Below are positions 55,071-63,517 of a DNA stretch of 64,000 nucleotides, in pieces. The DNA comes from Streptomyces werraensis. GTDB taxonomy: Bacteria; Actinomycetota; Actinomycetes; Streptomycetales; Streptomycetaceae. Numbering within the stretch: the first letter of the stretch is position 1; each line of letters begins with the position of its first letter. A program made the translations under genes and the position numbers. The DNA is taken from contig BNBX01000001.1 of the NCBI GenBank assembly GCA_014656175.1, positions 722,121-786,120 of the forward strand. The letters are read 5' to 3'. The notes below the pieces were generated by a model, which ran no database searches, had not been told where the DNA came from, and worked only from the letters and a program-made list of their open reading frames with translations.

Positions 55071-55346
55071 TCAGGCGTTGGCGTCCGCCTTGGTCCGGAT
55101 GTTGGAGCTCGTCGGGTCCTTCTTCTGGTGGGACTTGTCGAGCGCCATCACCAGACCGGCGATGACCACGAAGAGCCCGATCGGGAGCAGGACGTAGAGA
55201 CCCAGCGTCTCGATGACGCTCAGGCCCGTGCCGGGGTCGTCGCCGTCGTCGCGGGTGAGGGCGAGCGCGGGGGACGACATGAGCAGCATCATCAGCGTCG
55301 TACCGGCTGCCAGGGCGCCGGCGCGCAGGGCGTTCTTCTTGTCCAC
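55071..55346 (-). CDS. Small membrane protein downstream of malQ
   Basis: 91 residues from the GTG at 55346. The N-terminal hydrophobic segment (AGALAAGTTLMMLLMSSPAL, residues about 9-30) looks like a signal peptide. A second helix is at about 45-65 (ETLGLYVLLPIGLFVVIAGLVMAL). A charged cytosolic tail follows (DKSHQKKDPTSSNIRTKADA). It is 67 bases after malQ in the same direction and may be co-transcribed. Function is not recognised. Confidence 0.7.
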   Translation of the reverse strand: MDKKNALRAGALAAGTTLMMLLMSSPALALTRDDGDDPGTGLSVIETLGLYVLLPIGLFVVIAGLVMALDKSHQKKDPTSSNIRTKADANA

Positions 55347-55413
55347 GGTCCCCAACGTATCGAACGCGGTCGGGGGCCGCGCGCCCGGGGTGCCGTACGG
55401 GCGCGCGGGCCGG

Positions 55414-57534
55414 TCAGGGGCCGGGCGGGGCGGACCCGTCGGGGGCCGGCGGGGCGCCGGCGCGCAGCACGTCGACCAGGGCCCGCAGCCGGGGGGACGC
55501 GGCCAGGTCCTCCAGGGTCACCGGGCGTCCCTCGGCGTCGGCGACGGGCAGCCGCCAGTTCGGGTACTGGTCCCAGGTGCCGGGCAGGTTCTGCGGACGC
55601 CGGTCCCCGACCCCGTCCGGCAGCCACACGCCGACCATGCGGGCGGGGGTGCGCAGCAGGTAGCGGTACACCGCCTGGATCCCGGCCTCCTCCCGGGAGG
55701 GGCCCGGACCGCCCTCGTCCGTCCCGGGCAGCAGCCCCAGCCCTGCCAGCCGCTCCAGCCACTCCCCCACGTCCGCGGCGGCCTCCGCCCGCTCCTCGGC
55801 GAGCGGCCGGGTGAGCAGGCCCAGCCGGTCGCGCAGCTCCACGTGCTCGCCGGTGAGACGGGCGGCGGTGGACGGCAGGTCGTGGGTGGTGGCCGTGGCC
55901 AGGCAGTCGGCGCGCCAGCGCTCCGGCGGCAGCGGGCGGCGGTCGCCCTCCCAGTCCCGCTCGAACCACAGCACCGACGTGCCGTACACCCCCCGTTCGC
56001 GCAGTGCCTCGCGCACCCCGGGCTCGACCGTCCCGAGGTCCTCGCCGATCACCAGCGATCCGGCGCGGGACGCCTCCAGGACGAGCACGGCGAGCATGGC
56101 CTCGGCGTCGTAGCGGACGTACGTGCCTTCCGTGGGCGGGCGGCCCTCGGGCACCCACCAGAGCCGGAACAGACCCATCACATGGTCGATGCGCAGGGCG
56201 CCCGCGTACCGGAAGAGACCCCGCAGCAGGTCGCGGAACGGCGCGTACCCGCTCTCGGCGAGGCGGTCGGGGCGCCAGGGCGGCAGTCCCCAGTCCTGGC
56301 CGCGCGCGTTGAAGGCGTCCGGGGGCGCGCCGACGGACATGCCGGGCGCGAAGTGGTCCTGCTGTGCCCAGGCGTCCGCGCCGGTGGGATGCACGCCGAC
56401 GGCCAGGTCGTGCACGATCCCCACGCCCATCCCGGCCTCCCGCGCGGCCCGCTGGGCGGCGGTGAGCTGGGCGTCGGTGAGCCAGACGAGCCAGGCATGG
56501 AAGTCGACGCGGTCCCGCAGCTCCTCGCGTGCGCGGGCGGTCTCCGCCGAGCGGGGGTCACGCAGCGCGGCGGGCCAGCGGCGCCAGTCGGGGCCGTGCG
56601 CCTCGGCGAGCGCGTACCAGGTGGCGTGGTCCTCCAGGGCCTGGCCCTGTCCGGCGCGGAAGGCGCGCAGGGCGGCGGCGCGGCCGGGGCCGAGCGGGAC
56701 CGTCCGCACCAGTTCGAGGGCCTCCCGCTTGGCGTCCCAGACGGCGTCCCGGTCGATCAGCTCGCCCTTGCCGAGCACCGCCTCGCGCAGCCGCGCCGCC
56801 CGCTCCAGCAGGGCGTGCAGCCGCTCGCGGTCCCCGACGTACGCGAACTCGGGCACGGCCTCGACCCGCAGGTGCACGGGGTCGGGGAAGCGGCGCGAGG
56901 AGGGGCGGTACGGGGAGGGGTCGGTCGGGGGTCCCGGGACGGCCGCGTGCAGCGGGTTCACCTGCACGAACCCGGCGCCCAGGTCGCGCCCGGCCCATCC
57001 GGCCAGCTCAGCGAGGTCGGCGAGGTCGCCCATGCCCCAGGAGCGGCGGGACAGCAGCGAGTACAGCTGCACCAGCAGCCCGTGCGAGCGGCCCTCGACC
57101 GTGGGCAGCCGGGGCGGCGCGACGATCAGATGGGCGCGGGCCGTGCGGCCGTCGGGGGCGGTGGCGGTGAGCAGGTGCACGCCGGGCGGGAGGTCCTCGG
57201 CGGACGCGCGGGTGCCGCCGTCCTCGGTGCGGATCTCCAGCCGGGCGCCCTCGGGCAGCGCGGCGAGCGCCTCGGGCGGGCGGGCGCCCCAGCCGACGAC
57301 GGTCGGGGGCAGCGGCCGCTCGGCGATCTCCTGTTCGCGCACGGCCAGGGCGGCGCGGACGGCCTCGTCGGTCGACGCGTCGACGCCGAGGGCGGCCAGG
57401 GCGCGCGTGACGGCGGCGGCCGAGGCCGGGACCGTGATGTCCGGGGAGGGGCGGTAGGAAGTGGCGACCCCGTGCAGGCCGGCGAGCCGGGACAGCGCCT
57501 CGGAGGGGGTCCCGTCCGGCCGTGGCGCGGTCAC
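55414..57534 (-). CDS. malQ: 4-alpha-glucanotransferase (amylomaltase, GH77)
   Basis: 706 residues. The catalytic nucleophile is Asp450 (RIDHVMG), the acid/base is Glu498 (VIGEDLGTVEP), and the third carboxylate is in TTHDLPSTA, as in GH77. It has an N-terminal extension of about 170 residues, as in bacterial MalQ of the longer type. It converts maltodextrins to glucose and longer glucans, linking maltose and glycogen metabolism. The GTG at 57534 begins one base after the stop of a small upstream frame, so translation is likely coupled. Confidence 0.95.
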   Translation of the reverse strand: MTAPRPDGTPSEALSRLAGLHGVATSYRPSPDITVPASAAAVTRALAALGVDASTDEAVRAALAVREQEIAERPLPPTVVGWGARPPEALAALPEGARLEIRTEDGGTRASAEDLPPGVHLLTATAPDGRTARAHLIVAPPRLPTVEGRSHGLLVQLYSLLSRRSWGMGDLADLAELAGWAGRDLGAGFVQVNPLHAAVPGPPTDPSPYRPSSRRFPDPVHLRVEAVPEFAYVGDRERLHALLERAARLREAVLGKGELIDRDAVWDAKREALELVRTVPLGPGRAAALRAFRAGQGQALEDHATWYALAEAHGPDWRRWPAALRDPRSAETARAREELRDRVDFHAWLVWLTDAQLTAAQRAAREAGMGVGIVHDLAVGVHPTGADAWAQQDHFAPGMSVGAPPDAFNARGQDWGLPPWRPDRLAESGYAPFRDLLRGLFRYAGALRIDHVMGLFRLWWVPEGRPPTEGTYVRYDAEAMLAVLVLEASRAGSLVIGEDLGTVEPGVREALRERGVYGTSVLWFERDWEGDRRPLPPERWRADCLATATTHDLPSTAARLTGEHVELRDRLGLLTRPLAEERAEAAADVGEWLERLAGLGLLPGTDEGGPGPSREEAGIQAVYRYLLRTPARMVGVWLPDGVGDRRPQNLPGTWDQYPNWRLPVADAEGRPVTLEDLAASPRLRALVDVLRAGAPPAPDGSAPPGP

Positions 57535-57535
57535 G

Positions 57536-57868
57536 CTAGGGCTCCGGGTGGTACTGGGCCGGGAAGGCGTCGAGTCCCGCGGAGTCCGAGGGGTCGGAGA
57601 AGGTGTCGGACTCGCTGGTCAGCCGGGTGGCGTCGGCGAGCGGCGGTTCGCTGGTGAGGGGTTCGGCGTCGGGCAGCGGGGGTTCGCTGGTCAGCGGCGC
57701 CTCGGCGCCGGTGCCCTCGGCGCCGAGGAAGCAGTCGTGCGGGTCGCAGGCGGAGTGCTCCGCCTCGGGCGCGGAGTGCTCCGCCACGGGTTTGGACAGG
57801 ACCGGGGGGAAGACGTATGCCGCTGTAGCCACCGAGGGCCTCCTCGTCGAGCCGGACGTGCGGGTCAT
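57536..57868 (-). CDS. Small repeat-rich acidic protein translationally coupled to malQ
   Basis: 110 residues. The N-terminus (MTRTSGSTRRPSVATAAYVF) is basic. The middle has two cysteines (EHSACDPHDCFLG). The C-terminal half repeats the unit LTSEPPL-DAEPLTSEPPL-ADATRLTSE with Pro/Glu/Ser/Thr content. The frame ends with TAG, and the malQ GTG lies one base later. No family is recognised. Its codon pattern and tight link to malQ support a real gene, but I cannot rule out a leader frame without a stable product. Confidence 0.55.
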   Translation of the reverse strand: MTRTSGSTRRPSVATAAYVFPPVLSKPVAEHSAPEAEHSACDPHDCFLGAEGTGAEAPLTSEPPLPDAEPLTSEPPLADATRLTSESDTFSDPSDSAGLDAFPAQYHPEP

Positions 57869-57992
57869 CTCGCAGCCCTACCCAGTGGACGCGAGCGCAG
57901 ACGCACAAAGTCGTTCAACGTGAACGTGGTCACATTCTCTCCCTTCACTCTCACTCCACAGGGGGACAAATGCGCCACAACACCCCCTCTGA

Positions 57993-58022
57993 TTGACACG
58001 TTCAGTCCAGGAGTGGTAGGCT
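57993..58022 (+). promoter_or_regulatory. Promoter of the GH84 gene
   Basis: TTGACA (57993-57998), 18-base spacer, TAGGCT (58017-58022). It lies about 77 bases before the GH84 start and looks like a strong HrdB-type promoter. Confidence 0.65.
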
Positions 58023-58098
58023 CGGGGCGTCTCGGTAACGGAATGGACACGGCCGCCGGTCGTACGCCGGCCGGTCCCGGGGGATCAGGAGGGGCCTC

Positions 58099-60967
58099 GT
58101 GCAGCTGTGGCGTGGCAGAACGGCGTCCGCACGGAGGACGGCACTCGCACTCGCCGTACTCGCCGGATCCCTGGGCGTCGCACCCGCCGCGACGGCCGCG
58201 CCTGCCCCGGATCCTGCCCGGTCGCCCGCCGCCGGCCCGGCCGGGACGACCGCCGCGGACGTCCCGGCGGTGTGGCCGCGCCCGCACTCCCTGCGCGCGA
58301 ACGGCGCTCCGGTCCGGGTGACCGAGGAGGTCGTCCTGGTCGCTGAGCGGGGAGCGGATCCGTACGCCGTGGAGGCGCTGAAGGACGTGCTGCGGGAGGC
58401 CGGCGCGCGCCGGTTCACCGACCCGGGCGCACCGGTGCCCGAGGGGGCGCTCGTGGTGCGCGCCGGCAGCGAACACGCCTCCGCCGACCCCCGTCACGCC
58501 CTTCCGGCGGGCGGCTACACGCTCACCTCCGGCGACGGCTCCGTGACCCTGACCGGGGCGGACGGCGACGGCCTCTTCCACGCCGTGCAGACCCTGCGCC
58601 GCCTGGTCCGCCCGGACGGCACGCTCGCCGCCGCCGTCGTGCGGGACTGGCCCGCCACCGCCGTGCGCGGCATCACCGAGGGTTTCTACGGCACCCCCTG
58701 GACGCACCGGCAGCGGCTCGGCCAGCTCGACTTCATGGGCCGCACCAAGCTGAACCGGTACCTGTACGCACCCGGCGACGACCTGTACCGGCAGGCCCGC
58801 TGGCGCGAGCCCTACCCGGCCGAGCGGCGCGCGGAGTTCCGTGAGCTGGCCGGGCGGGCCGCCCGCAACCACGTCACCCTCGGCTGGGCCGTGGCGCCCG
58901 GACAGGCGATGTGCTTCTCCTCCGACGACGACCTGCGGGCGCTGACCCGCAAGCTGGACGCCATGTGGGCGCTGGGTTTCCGCGCCTTCCAGGTGCAGTT
59001 CCAGGACGTCAGCTACAGCGAGTGGCACTGCGGGGCGGACGCCGAACGGTTCGGCTCCGGACCCGAGGCGGCCGCCCGCGCCCAGGCGCACGTGGCCAAC
59101 GCGGTGGCCCGGCACCTGGCGAGGCGGCACGCGGGCGCCCCGCCGCTGTCCCTGATGCCCACCGAGTACTACGAGGACGGCTCGACCGCGTACCGGCGGG
59201 CGCTCGCCCGGGAGCTGGACGACGGCGTCGAGGTGGCGTGGACCGGCGTCGGCGTGGTGCCGCGCACCATCACGGGCCGTCAGCTGTCCGAGGCCCGCGA
59301 GGTGTTCGCCCACCCGCTGGTGACGATGGACAACTACCCGGTCAACGACTACGCGCCCGAGCGCCTGTTCCTCGGCCCCTACCAGGGCCGGCAGCCCGCC
59401 GTGGCCGCCGGTTCCGCCGCGCTGCTCGCCAACGCGATGGAACAGCCCGAGGCGTCCCGCATCCCCCTCTTCACGGCCGCCGACTTCGCCTGGAACCCGC
59501 GCGAGTACCGCCCCCAGGAGTCCTGGCGGGCCGCGATCGCCGATCTGGCAGGCGGTGACGCCCGGCGCGGGAAGGCGCTGACCGCCCTCGCCCGCAACAC
59601 CGCCTCCTCGGTGCTGGGCGGCACGGACGCGGCGTATCTGCGGCCGCTGCTCGAGGAGTTCTGGCGCACCCGGCCCGCCGCGCGCGGTGAAGGCGACACG
59701 GCGGCGGCCGGGCGGCTCCGCGCCGCCTTCACCGATCTGCGCGAGCTGCCCGGCCGGCTGTCCGGCACCTCCCTCTCCGACGAGATCACCCCCTGGACCG
59801 GACACCTCGCCCGTTACGGCGAGGCCGGCACGGCCGCGCTGGACATGCTGCGCGCCCAGCAGGCGGGCGACGCGGGCGAGGCCTGGGCCGCGTACCGGCG
59901 GCTGGAGGCGCTGCGTACGGAACTCCGGTCGGCGCGGGTCACGGTCGCGGAGGGCGTGCTGGGTCCGTTCCTGGCCCGGGCGCGCACGGCGTACGAGAGC
60001 TGGGCGGGCATCGCGCAGGCGCCCGGCGGGAGCGACGGCGGCACGCTGCGGCTGGAGCGCGCCCGGGTGCTGGACACCGTGACGGTGCTGGCCGAACCGG
60101 GCACCACGGGTTCCGTGGAGGTGCGTACGCAGGCCGGGGCCTGGCGGCGGATCGGCGCGCTGGCCGCTGAGGGCGCCACCGAACTGCGCGCCGGCGGGCG
60201 CCGTCCGGGTCGTGGACGTGGATCCGGAGCGGGTGCGGCACGTGGTGCCGTGGTTCGCCGACGTGCCGGACGCCGTGGTGGAGCTGCCCGGCGGCCGCGC
60301 CGACGCCGACATCGGCCGCACCCGCACGGTGACGGTCACCCTCGGCTCGGCGCGCCCCGAGGACGTACGGGACCGGCTCACCGTGGACGCGCCGGAGGGC
60401 GTCGAGGTGCGGGTGCCGAAGGAGCCGCTGTCCGTGCCGCGCGGGACGCCGGTGCGGGTGCCGGTCGAGGTGACCGTGAAGCCCGGCACGCCCACCCGCT
60501 CCTACGACGTCCGCCTGGGCTTCGGCGGCGCGGCCCGCACACTGACCGTGGACGCGGTGCCGCCCGTCGAGGGCCGCGACGTGGCCCGTACCGGCCGCGC
60601 GGAGTCCTCGGCCGACGAGACGCCCGACTTCCCGGCCTCGGCGGCCAACGACGGGGAGACCGGCACGCGTTGGTCGTCGCCGGCCGAGGACGACGCGTGG
60701 TGGCAGGTGGAGCTGGACCGCCCGGTGCGGCTGGGCAGGGTCGACCTGCACTGGCAGGACGCGCACGCCTCGGCGTACCGCGTGGAGGTCTCCCGGGACG
60801 GCCACGCCTGGCGCACCGCGGCGGAGGTCCACGACAGCCGCGGCGGCCACGAGACGGTCCGCATGGACGAGCCGGACGTCCGCCACATCCGCGTCCAGGG
60901 CGAACGGCGGGCCACGCGGTACGGGTACTCGCTGTGGTCGGTGGAGGCGTACGCGGTCGCAAAATGA
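58099..60967 (+). pseudogene. Secreted GH84-family beta-N-acetylglucosaminidase, frameshifted near 60,195
   Basis: A signal peptide (about residues 1-34, ending ATAA-AP) is followed by a GH20b-like domain and a GH84/NAGidase catalytic domain (about 190-480). A helical region comes next, and finally a CBM32/F5-8C sugar-binding domain. The first frame (from GTG 58099, with AGGAGGGG upstream) runs correctly to about 60,195 (ATELRAGG). The coherent continuation (AVRVVDVDPERVRHVVPWF, ending in the CBM32 module and stop at 60967) is in the next frame. Deleting one G from the GGCGGGCGCC run would restore a single protein of about 955 residues. It may be a true mutation or a sequencing error. The usual GH84 catalytic DD reads Gln302-Asp303 (FQDVSYSEW). 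Confidence 0.8.
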
Positions 60968-61041
60968 TCATTTGCGGCACACCGTCCACGCCCGGCCAAT
61001 CGGACAGCTGAAAAGGCGAAGGCCGCCTCAGGCAAATAAAG

Positions 61042-61071
61042 TTGACCCTCAGTCAAGTCTGCTGCTAGCTT
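61042..61071 (+). promoter_or_regulatory. Promoter of the secreted-protein/ABC operon
   Basis: TTGACC (61042-61047), 18-base spacer, TAGCTT (61066-61071). TTGAC and GTCAA (61042-61046 and 61051-61055) make a small dyad over the -35 that could be an operator. Confidence 0.6.
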
Positions 61072-61168
61072 TTCCGGGCTGGCCGACATTCGGCCGCACG
61101 GGGGGCGGTAAAAGTGGGGGGACACCACTCGCGCGAGCTTCCTCGTGTCTTTACGGAAACAGGGGAAG

Positions 61169-61588
61169 ATGAAGAACAGCGTTCGCATTTCCACCATCGC
61201 CGGTACCGCAGCAGTGATCACGCTGGCCCTCGCGCCGCTCGCCCAGGCCAACTGGAGCAGCTCCATAACGGGCGCCAGCGTGGGCTTCGAGTCCCGGCGC
61301 TGGTCGGACGAGCTGTACTCGCAGGTCCAGTTCACCAACTGCCGGACGGACGGCTCGAAGAGCACCGACGTGCAGATGTGGAACGACATCTCGCTGCAGC
61401 CCGACGAGTCGTACGACAACAAGACGTTCACGGCCTGCTTCAGCGGCGGCACCAGCAACGGTGAGTGGACCGACCTGCCGTCCGGCAAGCGCGACTACTA
61501 CTTCAAGATCATGAAGATCGGCGGCTCGACCTTCGGCCCGCAGCTGAGCGTCAGCACCGTCACGGTGGACACCACCAAGGCCGACGGC
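61169..61588 (+). CDS. Small secreted protein heading an ABC-transporter operon
   Basis: About 139 residues; the TGA is at 61589-61591. The signal peptide is MKNSVRISTIAGTAAVITLA, with cleavage after LAQA, giving a mature protein beginning NWSSSITG. The mature part is about 112 residues with two cysteines that could form one disulfide (FTNCRTD and TACFSGG), and it looks beta-rich. I recognise no named family. AGGGGAAG directly precedes the ATG. A short hairpin follows, then three genes for membrane proteins and an ABC ATPase. The plan recalls secreted-peptide/bacteriocin operons (for example the lactococcin 972 layout), but I see no direct sequence match. Confidence 0.75.
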
Positions 61589-61603
61589 TGATCGACCAGC
61601 CCC

Positions 61604-61628
61604 GAGGGGTGCCCACCGGGCACCCCTC
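61604..61628 (+). terminator. Hairpin after the secreted-protein gene
   Basis: Perfect 11-base arms GAGGGGTGCCC (61604-61614) and GGGCACCCCTC (61618-61628) with loop ACC. It stands between the first gene and the transporter genes and may attenuate read-through, so the secreted protein would be made in excess. Confidence 0.75.
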
Positions 61629-61661
61629 CCCGTCGACCGAAGAACAGTCCGGTGAATCAGC

Positions 61662-62942
61662 ATGAAATTCAGCACCGCCTTCCGCAGCGGTAGTGCGCGA
61701 TGGGCCTCACCCGCCGTTCTCTTTCTTGCGCTGCTTTATTACGTCACCGGGGAAACAGCCCCGCTTTCCAGTTATTACCATTACGCGCCCAGCATTGTCG
61801 CGGAGCCTTTGAAGACGCTTTATGCGCTGGCTTATGCGGTGGCCGCGGCGCTCTCCTGCTGGGAAAGCGGACGGCTGCGCAGCGCTCGCGTCTGGGAACT
61901 CGCACCCGCACGGTCCCGGTACCGCATCGCGGCCAACGCCCTGGCGCCGGCCGTGGTGCTGGCGTGGCTGGTCGTCCTGGTGCCCCCGGCGCTGTCGCTC
62001 GCGCGCTCCGGCACGCTGCCCACACCGGACAGCCTCCGGCTGCCGCTCGGCGCCATGGTGCTGTGCGTCGCCCACGCCGTCCTCGGCTTCGCCGTGGGCT
62101 GCTGGATCCCGCGGGTCATCGCCACGCCGATCCTGGCCGTGGCCGACTGGATCACCGTCGCGTTCACCAGGTCGGTGCTGCCCTACTGGCCCCGTCACGT
62201 CTCCGGCCAGTACGGCTCCATCGGCTTCGGCGAGGTGCCCGGTCTCGTCACCGTCCTCGTGCCGGTCCTGCTGGCGGGCGGTGTGGCCGTGGGGCTCCTG
62301 CTCCTGTGGCTCCCGTACGGGCCGCTCGCGCTCCGTGCCGCACTCGCTCTCGCCGTCGCGGCGGGCGGCGCCGTCGGCGCGTACCGGACGGCCGTCCCCT
62401 GGACTGCCACGCCTCCGCTGACCGCCGGCCACGTGGCCATGACGTGCACCGGTGAGGCCCCCCGCATGTGCGTCCCGGAATTCACCGCCGGCACGCTGCC
62501 TCAGGTGCAGCGGGACACGGCCGAGGCGCTGGACACGCTGCGCGAGGCGGGCGCGACCTCGGCGCGGCCCCGGCTGATCACCGACAGCTATGTCGACGGC
62601 CGTCTGCACAAGCCGTCGACCGACGCCGTCTGGCGCATGGCGCTCACCGGGCCGATGCAGAGCGGTGACGCCGTCTACCGGGTCGTGGTCCGGTCGCTGC
62701 GCTTCAGATGCGAGCAGGTGGACGCCAGGACCGCCCATGGCGTCTGGCTGTGGGCCGCGTCCAGGACCGGCCAGGAGGACGCGTACCGCAAGCGCCGCGA
62801 GGAGGAAGGTCTGACGCCGGTGGCCCGGCAGCTCGAGGAGCAGGTACAGGCGGACGTCACCCGGGTGCTGTCCACGTCGCCGGCCGAGCAGACCCGGTGG
62901 GTCAGGCGCTCCCTCGCCGCCTGCGGTACGGAGCAGTCGTGA
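61662..62942 (+). CDS. ABC-2-type membrane protein with extracytoplasmic domain
   Basis: 426 residues with about six membrane helices in residues 15-245. A C-terminal extracytoplasmic domain (about 255-420) begins AGHVAMTCTGEAPRMCVPEF. The C-T-x-x-x-P-x-M-C-V pattern and following LPQVQR recall the outer domains of actinobacterial ABC-2 permease partners. It has four cysteines in all in that domain. It is translationally linked to the next gene by a 4-base overlap. The first 200 bases are lower in GC than the rest. Its role is probably export of, or immunity to, the secreted protein; that is inference. Confidence 0.75.
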   Translation: MKFSTAFRSGSARWASPAVLFLALLYYVTGETAPLSSYYHYAPSIVAEPLKTLYALAYAVAAALSCWESGRLRSARVWELAPARSRYRIAANALAPAVVLAWLVVLVPPALSLARSGTLPTPDSLRLPLGAMVLCVAHAVLGFAVGCWIPRVIATPILAVADWITVAFTRSVLPYWPRHVSGQYGSIGFGEVPGLVTVLVPVLLAGGVAVGLLLLWLPYGPLALRAALALAVAAGGAVGAYRTAVPWTATPPLTAGHVAMTCTGEAPRMCVPEFTAGTLPQVQRDTAEALDTLREAGATSARPRLITDSYVDGRLHKPSTDAVWRMALTGPMQSGDAVYRVVVRSLRFRCEQVDARTAHGVWLWAASRTGQEDAYRKRREEEGLTPVARQLEEQVQADVTRVLSTSPAEQTRWVRRSLAACGTEQS

Positions 62943-63517
62943 GGTGGTGGTTCAAGGCCCGCAAGGGCTACACCCTGCTGCCTCTCGGCCTGGCGCTGTT
63001 CACGCTGGCCCTGTTCGCGGTGCAGGACACCACGGTGCTGCTGCCCTCCGTCACGGGCAGCCCGCGGGTGGCGCTGTCCCTGTTCGTCCCGGTGCCGCTG
63101 TTCGCCCTGCTCATGGCGGTGCTGGAGTCACGGCTGCCGTCCGCCGAGGCGTCCGGCGTGCGGTCCCTGATCCGGTTCGACAACGCGCTCGTCATCTCGG
63201 TCATGGCCGCCGCGGCCCTGTGCAGCGTGGCTGTCGCCGCACTGCAGGGCACCGCTGCCGCGACCACCGGGGCGCGCAACGCCCTGTTCCTGACCGGTCT
63301 GATGCTGATCGGACGGGCCTGGGCCGGCCAGGCGGCGGTCATGGTGCCCGTCGGCTGGCTGGTCACCGTCGTGGTGATCGGGTTCCGCGGCAACATCCCG
63401 CGCCCCTGGACGGTGATCGCCCTGCCCGCGGACGACGTGTTCGCCGCGGTCGCCTGTGCGACGGTGTTCGCCGTCGGTCTCGTGGCCCAGATCCCTTCGT
63501 CGAGGAAGACAGCGTGA
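62939..63517 (+). CDS. ABC-transporter-associated membrane protein
   Basis: 192 residues, about six hydrophobic segments. The basic N-terminus MRWWFKARKGYTLLPLGLAL is followed by paired helices (VALSLFVPVPLFALLMAVLE and ALVISVMAAAALCSVAVAAL). No family is recognised beyond a likely permease subunit. The GTG at 62939 overlaps the previous stop by 4 bases, and its own stop overlaps the ATPase start by 4 bases, so the three are co-translated. Confidence 0.75.
   Translation: MRWWFKARKGYTLLPLGLALFTLALFAVQDTTVLLPSVTGSPRVALSLFVPVPLFALLMAVLESRLPSAEASGVRSLIRFDNALVISVMAAAALCSVAVAALQGTAAATTGARNALFLTGLMLIGRAWAGQAAVMVPVGWLVTVVVIGFRGNIPRPWTVIALPADDVFAAVACATVFAVGLVAQIPSSRKTA

Noticed and set aside
57950..58060. 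DasR (dre) operator ahead of the GlcNAc-related GH84 gene
   Set aside because: The region has partial AGTCCA/AGTGGT resemblance but no proper ACTGGTCTAGACCAGT-like dyad.
60197..61011. Arg/Gly-rich extension of the GH84 first frame to 61011
   Set aside because: It is out-of-frame translation after the frameshift; the real C-terminal CBM32 module is in the next frame.
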